A DNA stretch of 8,009 nucleotides from VAZQ01 sp035552735 (GTDB taxonomy: Bacteria > Pseudomonadota > Alphaproteobacteria > Rhizobiales > Xanthobacteraceae): positions 1-8,009 of the forward strand of contig DASZKX010000147.1 of assembly GCA_035552735.1 (NCBI GenBank). The letters run 5' to 3'. A program made the position numbers and the translations under genes. Within the stretch, counting starts at the first letter, position 1. Each line of letters starts with the position of its first letter. The notes below the pieces were generated by a model. It was not told the DNA's origin, searched no databases, and saw nothing but the letters and a program-made list of their open reading frames with translations. This document shows, in pieces, positions 1-7,895 of this stretch.

Positions 1-600
1 GGCGTCGGCCCCGACCTGCACCTTGAGCATGCGGTCCGGATCAGTGACGGCGCCGCTCTGACCCGCACCCTTCTTGAGCTTGTCGACCACATCCATGCCG
101 GAAACCACTTGGCCGACCACGGTGTACTGGCCGTTGAGGTACGAGCCGTCGCCGAACATGATGAAGAACTGGCTGTTCGCCGAGTTCGGATCCTGGGTAC
201 GGGCCATGCCGACAACACCGCGCGTGAACGGTGTTTGGGTGAACTCGGCCGGCAGATTGGGATATTTCGAGCCGCCGGTGCCGTCGCCGTTCTGGCCATC
301 GCCGGTCTGCGCCATGAAGCCTCCGATGACCCGATGGAACGGCACGTTGTCGTAGAACTTGTCGCGCGCCAGCGTCTTGATCCGCTCCGCATGCTTGGGC
401 GCGAGGTCGGGCCGCAGCTTGATGACGATGCGGCCGTATTTGGTGTCGATGAGGATCGCGTTCTGCGGGTCGACCCCCGCCGGCAGCGGCTGGGCGCTTG
501 CGGGCGCCGCAAAGGTCAGGGCGGCCAAGACTGGAATCAACAAGACCGGAAACAACAGGACTGGAAACAGGACGGCGAACAGGCGAACCAGGCGTGTCAT
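1..600 (-). CDS. Exported cyclophilin-type peptidyl-prolyl cis-trans isomerase (C-terminus cut by window edge)
   Basis: Cyclophilin that catalyses proline cis-trans isomerisation, probably in the periplasm. Reading leftwards from the ATG at 600-598 gives 200 codons with no stop before the window ends. Residues 1-36 look like a signal peptide: basic start MTRLVR, a long Leu/Val/Phe/Pro core, and cleavage after ASA36. The cyclophilin fold follows: FHRVIGGFMAQTGD at 88-101 supplies Arg90, Phe95 and Gln98, matching the catalytic Arg/Phe/Gln of the family. NSANSQFFIMF at 139-149 and YTVVGQVVSGMDVVDKL at 159-175 are further family signatures. The tryptophan that binds cyclosporin in eukaryotic members is Tyr154 here, so drug binding is probably weak. 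A GGGAG lies just upstream of the ATG within the palindrome GGGAGCTCCC (601-610). It follows coaD on the same strand with a 94 bp gap, as often in rhizobial relatives. PpiA and PpiB type names are both possible, so no symbol is given. The signal-peptide core is encoded by short tandem repeats. Confidence 0.93.
   Translation of the reverse strand, partial: MTRLVRLFAVLFPVLLFPVLLIPVLAALTFAAPASAQPLPAGVDPQNAILIDTKYGRIVIKLRPDLAPKHAERIKTLARDKFYDNVPFHRVIGGFMAQTGDGQNGDGTGGSKYPNLPAEFTQTPFTRGVVGMARTQDPNSANSQFFIMFGDGSYLNGQYTVVGQVVSGMDVVDKLKKGAGQSGAVTDPDRMLKVQVGADA
529..582. repeat. Short tandem repeat inside the isomerase signal-peptide region
   Basis: Four imperfect head-to-tail units lie here: GACTGGAATCAACAA (529-543), GACCGGAAACAACAG (544-558), GACTGGAAACAG (559-570) and GACGGCGAACAG (571-582). 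Unit lengths of 15, 15, 12 and 12 bp keep the frame. On the minus strand they encode the repeated hydrophobic stretch LFAVLFPVLLFPVLLIPVL, so gain or loss of a unit would lengthen or shorten the export signal without a frameshift. Confidence 0.8.
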
Positions 601-634
601 GGGAGCTCCCGGGATGGAATGACTTATCTGCGTC

Positions 635-677
635 GCATTTTCGGACAGAAAACCGGAGACCGCATCTCCGAAAATGC
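635..677. repeat. Intergenic palindrome between coaD and the isomerase gene
   Basis: GCATTTTCGGA (635-645) and TCCGAAAATGC (667-677) are perfect 11 bp inverted arms around a 21 bp loop containing CAGAAAACCGG. A further AAAAAATGC follows at 686-694. The wording GCATTTTCGGACAGAAAACCGG resembles a dispersed intergenic repeat I recall from Bradyrhizobium and relatives; that is memory, not a search. It starts about 18 bp downstream of the coaD stop. It could attenuate or stabilise coaD-isomerase readthrough RNA, but no clear T-run follows it on the minus strand. Confidence 0.65.
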
Positions 678-694
678 ACTTTCTGAAAAAATGC

Positions 695-1192
695 TCAGCC
701 TGCGAATCTTGCCTTCAGCCGCGCCGCCACCGACGGCGGTACGAAAGGCGTCACGTCGCCGCCCATGGATGCGATCTGCCGGACCAGTGTGGCGGTGATC
801 GGGCGAACCGCCGGCGAGGCCGGCAGGAACACCGTCTGCAGATCGGCCGCCATCGTTGCGTTCATGCCGGCCATCTCCATTTCGTAATCGAGATCCGCGC
901 AGCCGCGCAAGCCTCGGATCAGCAAGGTCGCACCCTCGCGCCGCGCCGCCGCCACCACCAGGTCGGCAAAGGTGATGCAGCGCAATTCGCAGCCGGCGGC
1001 GCGCGCGAGCGGCGTGCAGGCCGCCTCGAGCATGGCGAGCCGTTCCTCTGCGCCGAACAACGGGGCCTTGCCGGGATGGGTTCCGATCGCCAGCACGAGC
1101 CGGTCGGCCAGTCGCACGGACTGGCGCACCAGATCGACATGGCCATTGGTCACCGGATCGAACGAGCCGGGAAAGAGCGCGACACGCAGCAT
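695..1192 (-). CDS. coaD: Phosphopantetheine adenylyltransferase
   Basis: Cytosolic enzyme of CoA synthesis that transfers AMP from ATP to 4'-phosphopantetheine, giving dephospho-CoA and pyrophosphate. The 165-residue product has the usual family length (about 160). MLRVALFPGSFDPVTNGH at the N-terminus contains the nucleotidyltransferase TxGH motif (Thr15 to His18), and Lys42 sits in the expected place. LIRGLRGCADLDYEMEMAGMN at 91-111 and the C-terminal GGDVTPFVPPSV are diagnostic of CoaD. The usual ISSSxVK/R element reads ITATLVR at 132-138, a Ser-to-Thr/Ala variation. The frame is open upstream to about 1300, but the family N-terminus fixes the ATG at 1192. No strong Shine-Dalgarno precedes it. 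It is the leftward partner in a divergent pair with the small secreted gene at 1418, and the isomerase follows downstream. Confidence 0.96.
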   Translation of the reverse strand: MLRVALFPGSFDPVTNGHVDLVRQSVRLADRLVLAIGTHPGKAPLFGAEERLAMLEAACTPLARAAGCELRCITFADLVVAAARREGATLLIRGLRGCADLDYEMEMAGMNATMAADLQTVFLPASPAVRPITATLVRQIASMGGDVTPFVPPSVAARLKARFAG

Positions 1193-1417
1193 GGCTGGCG
1201 GTCTAACCCGTCGGCAGGGGGAACCGCAAGCCCGCCGCCCTCGGCGACCGCCCAGGTCCGGTCGGCATTGCTCCCGAGCCCCCGGGGGGACGGCGAACAT
1301 CCGCCGCCCCGCAAAAAAAATGTGCCCCGCATGAACCTTCCGGCCTCATGGCGCAACCAATACAGCAAGAGGGTGGTTTCGGGCGCCTCAAGGGGCGCAT
1401 GAATGGGGGGATGCGAC

Positions 1418-1687
1418 ATGTTGATTTATCGGACTCTTTCAGCTATCGCGGCGGCCGCCCTGGGGGCCGCAATCATGATGGCTTTACCGGGATTCAGCCC
1501 GGCCGTCGAAGCCGGCACCTCGGCCCCCATGGTCAAGACCGACCGGCTCGACTATCGCCCGCTTGGCAGCGAGTGCACGGAGCGGGCATGGCCCTATTAC
1601 GGGGCGAATTGCCTCCTCGACCGCAGCCAGGTTGCCGGCCAGGCCCGCACGGTTCGGCTGGTCAGCACCGACCGCCTGCCCCAGTAA
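1418..1687 (+). CDS. Small secreted two-cysteine protein of unknown function
   Basis: An 89-residue protein with an apparent export signal. MLIYRTLSAIAAAALGAAIMM is basic then hydrophobic, with likely cleavage near VEA32. The mature part is about 57 residues and contains TDRLDYRPLG, then Cys53, Trp58-Pro-Tyr-Tyr, Cys65 and a final RTVRLVSTDRL. The C-x4-WPYY-x3-C spacing recalls small uncharacterised secreted proteins I have seen in rhizobial genomes; the two cysteines could form a disulphide in the periplasm. The ATG at 1418 is preferred over the in-frame ATG at 1403 because GGGGGGA lies 7-8 bases before it and because the signal peptide then begins normally. It diverges from coaD and is followed after 164 bp by the ankyrin gene. 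Function cannot be stated. Confidence 0.75.
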   Translation: MLIYRTLSAIAAAALGAAIMMALPGFSPAVEAGTSAPMVKTDRLDYRPLGSECTERAWPYYGANCLLDRSQVAGQARTVRLVSTDRLPQ

Positions 1688-1851
1688 GAGTTCCTCCGAG
1701 ATCCCCTCCCGGTCCACGGCGCGCCTTGCGCCCGCCACGCGGCCTTTTGTCCACGGCGACGTGGCGCCCGACAATCTCGGTCGCCTGACTACGCAGACGT
1801 GCTAGAATCTCCGCCGATCAGGCATTGGGCCTACGATCACCGGGACTGGCC

Positions 1852-2562
1852 ATGAATCGCCGCTTTGCTGCTTTGTCGATTGCCATATTGGGGCTGGCCA
1901 TGCTGGCCGCGCCCGCAACCCCGCTCATGGCGCAAACGCCGCCGAGCGAGCGCGAACTGCGCATCTACGCCGGCTTGCACGCCGCCGCCGCGACCGGCGA
2001 TGTCGCCGCCATCGAGCAGCTCATCGCCGACGGTGAAAAGCCGAACCTCCAGGATGCCAACAGCCGCACGCCCCTCATCGTGGCCGCCTTCCGCCACCAG
2101 CATGCGGCCGCGCAGGCGCTGTTGCGTCTCGGCGCCAACCCGAATGCGCACGATGCCGACGGCTATGACGTCCTCGCCATCGCGGCCATCAACAACGACA
2201 TCGAGACCCTCAAGGCGGCGCTGGCCGCGGGCGCCAATGCGCGCGCCGTGATCGGCCGCGACAACGGCAGCGCCTTGATCTCAGCCGCCCAGCTCGGCTT
2301 CATCGACATCGTGCGCGCCCTGATCGAGGCCAATGCGGATATCGACCACGTCAATGGGCGCGGCTGGAGCGCTTTGATCACTGCGGTCGTGCTCGGCAAT
2401 GGCGACAAGCCGCACACCGAAACGGTCGAAGCGCTGGTCGCGGCCCGCGCCGACGGCGACCTCAAGGACGAGCAGGGCAAGACCGCGATCGACTATGCCC
2501 GCGCCCGCGGCTATGCCGACATGGTCCGCATCCTGGAGAAGGCGGTCGGCCGGCACACCTGA
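1852..2562 (+). CDS. Secreted ankyrin-repeat protein
   Basis: A 236-residue protein made almost wholly of ankyrin repeats behind a signal peptide, so probably a periplasmic or exported protein-binding scaffold. Residues 1-27 (MNRRFAALSIAILGLAMLAA, then up to LMA) look like a cleavable signal. About six repeats follow at roughly 39-68, 70-101, 103-132, 137-168, 170-206 and 208-233. Typical ankyrin wording includes GLHAAAATGDVAAIEQLIADG, SRTPLIVAAF, GADPN-like GANPNAHDADG, and GYADMVRILEKA. The fifth repeat carries a small insert (GNGDKPHTE). The frame extends to a TTG at 1825, but the ATG at 1852 begins the signal peptide cleanly. TAGAAT at 1803-1808 could be a -10 element, but no convincing -35 is seen. 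The solute-binding protein gene starts 74 bp downstream on the same strand, so cotranscription is plausible. The binding partner is unknown. Confidence 0.88.
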   Translation: MNRRFAALSIAILGLAMLAAPATPLMAQTPPSERELRIYAGLHAAAATGDVAAIEQLIADGEKPNLQDANSRTPLIVAAFRHQHAAAQALLRLGANPNAHDADGYDVLAIAAINNDIETLKAALAAGANARAVIGRDNGSALISAAQLGFIDIVRALIEANADIDHVNGRGWSALITAVVLGNGDKPHTETVEALVAARADGDLKDEQGKTAIDYARARGYADMVRILEKAVGRHT

Positions 2563-2624
2563 TCCGGATCGCATTTTTGGATTTGGCGCCGACACCTGGA
2601 CATGATGCTCCGGGAAAATGTGCG

Positions 2625-2639
2625 AAGGAGAGAACAGTG
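2625..2639 (+). promoter_or_regulatory. Ribosome binding site and GTG start of the TctC-like gene
   Basis: AAGGAG at 2625-2630 lies six bases before the GTG at 2637. This sets the start there rather than at the in-frame TTG at 2577, whose extra 20 residues (DLAPTPGHDAPGKCAKERT) are hydrophilic and unlike the front of a signal peptide. Confidence 0.8.
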
Positions 2640-3635
2640 ACCCCTAACCGCGCGCGGCTCGCAGCCGCAATCGCCCTCATCGCCCTGCTTGGATTCCAGG
2701 CTCTGCTTGGATGCCAGGTCGCCGCCGCGCAGGACAAATATCCGAGCCGGGTCGTGCACATCATCGTGCCCACCCCCGCCGGCGGGCCGGTGGACGTGAT
2801 GGCGCGCCTGGTCGCCAACCAGATATCGCCGGCGCTGGGGCAGAGCGTGATCATCGACAACCGCGGCGGTGCCGGCAACACGATCGGCTCGGCCGAGGCC
2901 GCGCGGGCCGCTCCCGACGGCTACACCCTGCTCTATTCCAGCTCGAGCGGGCTCGTCATCGCGCCCATGCTGCAGAAGAGCGCCGGCTACGATCCGCTCA
3001 CGAGCTACGATCCGGTCGCGCTGGTCGCCGCCACCGCCAACATCCTGGTGGTGCACCCCGCGGTGCCGGCGAAGTCGGTGGGCGAGCTCGTGGCCTATGC
3101 CAAGGCGCACCCCGGCATGATCAACTTCTCATCGGGGGGCATCGGCACCCTCCCGCACCTGATCGGCGAATATTTCAAATCGCAGGCCGGCATCAATGTG
3201 ATCCACGTGCCCTATCGGGGCGGCGGACCCTCGATCCAGGATGTGGTCGCGGGTCACGTCCAATTCACCTTCGAGGGCATCTCGGTCCTGCTGCCGCTGA
3301 TCAAGTCGGGCCAGCTGCGGGCTCTGGCGGTGACCAGCGCGAAACGCAGCCCGTTGCTGCCCGACGTACCCACGATGATCGAAAGCGGCTTTAAGGATTT
3401 CTCCACCAGCGCCTGGACCGGCCTGTTGGCGCCGGCCGGAACGCCGCCCGAGGTGATCGGCAAGCTCAACGGCGCGGTCAATGTCGCGCTGCAGAGCCCC
3501 GAGATGAAAGCCGCGCTCGATCGCCTCGCCGGCGACGCGCTCGGCGGCCCACCCCAGGAGCTTACCAAGATCATCCAGTCCGACATCGGCCGGTGGGCCC
3601 CGATCGTCAAGGCGCTCAACCTGCAGCTCGATTGA
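2637..3635 (+). CDS. Tripartite tricarboxylate transporter (TctC/Bug) family solute-binding protein
   Basis: A 332-residue periplasmic binding protein of the Bug/TctC family, which captures carboxylates or related small organic acids for TctAB permeases or for sensing. After the signal peptide, the family pattern is clear: YPSRVVHIIVPTPAGGPVD, then RGGAGNTIGSAEAARAAPDGYTLL, SVGELVAYAKAHPGMINFSSGG, HVPYRGGGPSIQDVVAGHV, and GQLRALAVTSAKRSPLLPDVPT. The start is GTG, decided by its ribosome binding site. The signal region is ambiguous: LLGC at 23-26 could be a lipobox, while AAA31-Gln32 is a good type I cleavage site. The two LLG segments arise from an 18 bp tandem duplication. No TctA or TctB membrane gene is in the window, so it is an orphan receptor here, as is common in this family. 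It follows the ankyrin gene by 74 bp and converges on gyrA. The ligand cannot be predicted. Confidence 0.93.
   Translation: MTPNRARLAAAIALIALLGFQALLGCQVAAAQDKYPSRVVHIIVPTPAGGPVDVMARLVANQISPALGQSVIIDNRGGAGNTIGSAEAARAAPDGYTLLYSSSSGLVIAPMLQKSAGYDPLTSYDPVALVAATANILVVHPAVPAKSVGELVAYAKAHPGMINFSSGGIGTLPHLIGEYFKSQAGINVIHVPYRGGGPSIQDVVAGHVQFTFEGISVLLPLIKSGQLRALAVTSAKRSPLLPDVPTMIESGFKDFSTSAWTGLLAPAGTPPEVIGKLNGAVNVALQSPEMKAALDRLAGDALGGPPQELTKIIQSDIGRWAPIVKALNLQLD
2685..2718 (+). repeat. Tandem duplication in the TctC-like signal peptide
   Basis: CTGCTTGGATTCCAGG (2685-2700) and CTGCTTGGATGCCAGG (2703-2718) match at 15 of 16 bases with an 18 bp period. They encode LLGFQ and LLGCQ, so the frame is preserved. 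The single difference changes Phe (TTC) to Cys (TGC), which supplies the only cysteine available for lipid attachment. Confidence 0.85.
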
Positions 3636-3659
3636 TTGGTTGATTCTTTTTTGTTGCTT

Positions 3660-3814
3660 GTAGGGTGGGTTAGCGCCCCCGATAGCGGTTCACACGAACT
3701 CCGGCGCCGTGCGCGCGTAACCCGCCATTCCCACGTTACTCGCATCGGCGGATTACGCGGCCATTTTCCGTCGAGGATAAAGGCCAGGGCCTTCCGGCCG
3801 CTAATCCGCCCTAC
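3660..3814. repeat. Paired REP-like palindromes between convergent TctC-like gene and gyrA
   Basis: Two hairpin-forming modules stand head to head. Outer arms GTAGGGTGGGTTAGCG (3660-3675) and CGCTAATCCGCCCTAC (3799-3814) match as an inverted repeat at 14 of 16 positions. Inner arms CGCGTAACCCGCC (3714-3726) and GGCGGATTACGCG (3747-3759) match at 12 of 13. All mismatches would be G-U pairs in RNA. Each half (3660-3726 and 3747-3814) is also a palindrome of about 67 bp. The layout resembles the REP/BIME class of small dispersed elements. It begins 24 bp after the solute-binding gene and ends about 7 bp from the gyrA stop, so it may stop or shield transcripts from both sides. Confidence 0.8.
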
Positions 3815-3821
3815 GACTGGC

Positions 3822-6539
<2,718 letters not shown>

Positions 6540-6629
6540 TGGAAATTCCCGCGCGGTTGGTGCCTGCAGCTCTTAGCCGATTCATTTGCCCCGCGCCACC
6601 CGCAAAACGCGCCGGAATCGACCTGATTT

Positions 6630-6658
6630 TAGATGGTAATTCAGGTACTTATCGTCAA
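6630..6658 (-). promoter_or_regulatory. Candidate gyrA promoter
   Basis: On the minus strand TTGACG (6658-6653) is a good -35 match. CATCTA (6635-6630), 17 bases further on, is a weak -10, and TAAAAT overlaps it slightly downstream at a less favourable spacing of 21. This A+T-rich patch stands out in a GC-rich gap and would give a leader of about 80-85 bases before the TTG start. A dyad GCGGG-AGGT-CCCGC (6661-6674) abuts the -35 on its upstream side. Confidence 0.45.
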
Positions 6659-6660
6659 GA

Positions 6661-6674
6661 GCGGGAGGTCCCGC
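6661..6674. repeat. Small dyad next to the gyrA -35 element
   Basis: GCGGG (6661-6665) and CCCGC (6670-6674) are perfect 5 bp arms around AGGT. The dyad lies directly upstream of the candidate gyrA -35. It may be an operator half-site pair or chance in GC-rich DNA. Confidence 0.35.
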
Positions 6675-6732
6675 GAGGCCCCTGCCGCAGGCCGAATTTT
6701 CGATGATTCGGACGGCCGCGCCGAAACCTTGC

Positions 6733-6759
6733 GCGGCGCCGAGTTGGGGCCGGCGCCGC
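6733..6759. repeat. GC-rich inverted repeat upstream of the MarC-like gene
   Basis: GCGGCGCCG (6733-6741) and CGGCGCCGC (6751-6759) are perfect 9 bp inverted arms around AGTTGGGGC. The repeat ends 19 bases before the start codon of the membrane protein gene and covers any -35-like TTGGGG (6744-6749). It could be a regulatory cruciform or a 5' hairpin. Confidence 0.5.
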
Positions 6760-6778
6760 CTTCGATTACAACCGCGCC

Positions 6779-7405
6779 ATGCCGCCTGATTATCTCGTCT
6801 CCGCCTTGGTAACGCTGCTGGTCGTCGTCGACCCGGTCGGGTTGACGCCGGCCTTCCTGGCGGTGACCCAGGGACTGCCGGCCGCGACCCGCCAGCGGAT
6901 CGCGTTTCGGGCCTGCCTCATCGCTGCCGCGATCCTCGCCGGCACGGCGCTGATCGGAGACTGGCTCTTGGAAATGCTCGCCATCACGCTGCCGGCGTTT
7001 CGCATCGCCGGTGGGTTGCTGCTGTTCGGAGTCGCATCCGAAATGACGTTCGGGGCGCGCATCGAACGGCAGTCAAGGCAGGCCGAGGAGGCGATCGAGG
7101 AGCACCTGCACGACGTTGCCGCCTTCCCGCTGGCGATCCCCTTGATGGCCGGGCCGGGCGCCATCACGGCGACCTTGCTGCTCGCCGGGCGAGCCCGCGA
7201 TCAACCGCTCCTGCTGGTCGGGCTGCTCGCCGTCATCGTGATCGTGATTGCCGCATGTTTCGGCGTCTTCTGGGGCGCCCATCGCATCGAACGCATGCTC
7301 GGCGTGACCGGCAGCGTGGTGCTGTCGCGCCTGCTGGGCGTGCTGCTCGCCGCGCTGGCGGTCCAATTCGTCATCGACGGCGTGCGGGTCGTGCTGCGCG
7401 GGTGA
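6779..7405 (+). CDS. MarC family (UPF0056) integral membrane protein
   Basis: A 208-residue inner-membrane protein of the MarC/UPF0056 family, whose transport role is still unproven (the old link to multiple antibiotic resistance has not held up). Six hydrophobic segments are seen at about 5-27, 41-61, 70-89, 114-137, 143-166 and 178-203. Family signatures are VVVDPVGLTPAFLAVTQG (15-32), FRIAGGLLLFG (74-84) and AFPLAIPLMAGPGAIT (115-130). A charged loop RIERQSRQAEEAIEEHLHD (94-112) separates the two halves. The ATG at 6779 gives the normal family N-terminus. No Shine-Dalgarno precedes it: the bases before are GATTACAACCGCGCC. If GATTACA is a -10, the message would be nearly leaderless. The gene diverges from gyrA across 239 bp. 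Confidence 0.93.
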   Translation: MPPDYLVSALVTLLVVVDPVGLTPAFLAVTQGLPAATRQRIAFRACLIAAAILAGTALIGDWLLEMLAITLPAFRIAGGLLLFGVASEMTFGARIERQSRQAEEAIEEHLHDVAAFPLAIPLMAGPGAITATLLLAGRARDQPLLLVGLLAVIVIVIAACFGVFWGAHRIERMLGVTGSVVLSRLLGVLLAALAVQFVIDGVRVVLRG

Positions 7406-7412
7406 GTGAGGG

Positions 7413-7490
7413 TCAGTCGCCGAGCACCACCTTGTGCATGATGCGGCCGGGGATCAGCGTTGCCACGGCGCCCAACTCCGGCCGGGTCAT
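7413..7490 (-). pseudogene. Short coding remnant, possible C-terminal end of a lost gene
   Basis: From ATG (7490-7488) to TGA (7415-7413) the minus strand reads 25 residues starting MTRPELGAVATLI and ending PGRIMHKVVLGD. All but one of its 25 sense codons end in G or C, as in the real genes here. In the same frame further upstream (toward 7520) that bias disappears. There is no ribosome binding site before the ATG. This is what is expected of the last codons of a gene whose upstream part was lost or displaced by the adjacent repeat array. A genuine 25-residue peptide is possible but less likely. The parent family is not recognised. Confidence 0.45.
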
Positions 7491-7574
7491 AAGAACCGCT
7501 AGTATCTTGGCACCGGGAGCACGATGCCCTGCAGGGCAGAACCTGGCGATCCCGGGGCGTGATCCGGATCGACT

Positions 7575-7640
7575 GTAGGGCGCAATCGCTTTATTGCGCC
7601 GCTTGGCGAGGCTGATGGCGCAATAAAGCGATTGCCCTAC
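7575..7640. repeat. Long palindrome, copy A
   Basis: The left arm at 7575-7600 (begins GTAGGGCGCAATCGC) pairs with the right arm at 7617-7640 (ends GCGATTGCCCTAC). The match is perfect except for a 2-base deletion in the right arm. The 16-base loop is GCTTGGCGAGGCTGAT. It shares its GTAGGG/CCCTAC ends with the element at 3660-3814. Confidence 0.85.
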
Positions 7641-7682
7641 GCCGCTAGTTCCGGGTGCACATCGACGGCCACGCGCAGACGC

Positions 7683-7733
7683 TCAATTGGCGCACTTCTG
7701 CCGCATCGGCGTCCAGCGGAGCACGATGCCCTG
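7683..7733 (-). pseudogene. Duplicated C-terminal fragment of the gene at the window end
   Basis: The minus strand here encodes QGIVLRWTPMRQKCAN and a stop, matching QGIVLDRIRWTPVRQKCVN at the end of the 7896-8009 gene. The difference is a 9-base in-frame gap (DRI) and two substitutions. Upstream the similarity fades into the spacer that follows the palindrome. No start codon context is seen, so it is a gene-end fragment carried by the tandem repeat. Confidence 0.7.
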
Positions 7734-7778
7734 CGGGGCAGAAGCTGGCGATCCGGGGGCGCTGATCCGGATCGACCG

Positions 7779-7846
7779 GTAGGGCGCAATCGCATTATTG
7801 CGCCGCTTGGCGAGGCTGATGGCGCAATAAAGCGATTGCGCCCTAC
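7779..7846. repeat. Long palindrome, copy B
   Basis: Arms at 7779-7804 and 7821-7846 are 26 bp each and match at 25 positions; the mismatch is A7794. The 16-base loop is identical to copy A. Transcribed from either strand it would form a stable 26 bp stem. On the minus strand it lies 50 bp past the stop of the 7896-8009 gene and could act as a 3' stabilising or terminating structure, though no T-run follows. Confidence 0.87.
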
Positions 7847-7895
7847 GCCGCTAGTTCCGGGTGCACATCGATGATCGAGGGCCACGCGCAGACGC

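Noticed and set aside
41..679. A 212-codon minus-strand frame overlapping the isomerase
   Set aside because: It is out of frame with the cyclophilin, whose motifs are unmistakable; the translation is Arg/His/Gly-rich noise.
1150..1419. An 89-codon minus-strand frame covering the coaD upstream region
   Set aside because: It overlaps the coaD start in another frame and shows only low-complexity Gly/Pro/Arg wording, with no ribosome binding site.
1718..1755. A terminator after the small secreted gene
   Set aside because: GGCGC/GCGCC at 1718-1732 is a short stem, and the TTTT lies about 13 bases beyond it; not convincing.
2566..2625. A possible second copy of the GCATTTTCGG palindrome before the TctC-like gene
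   Set aside because: CGCATTTTTGG (2570-2580) and CGGGAAAATGTGCG (2611-2624) are only loosely complementary, too imperfect to call a repeat.
3617..3652. A terminator at the end of the TctC-like gene
   Set aside because: A T6 run (3647-3652) follows a 5 bp CAACC/GGTTG stem with a 16-base loop; the stem is too weak to call and overlaps coding sequence.
7632..7885. About 80-codon frames on both strands inside the tandem array
   Set aside because: They run through the palindromes and repeat junctions, have no start context or family resemblance, and arise from repeat sequence.
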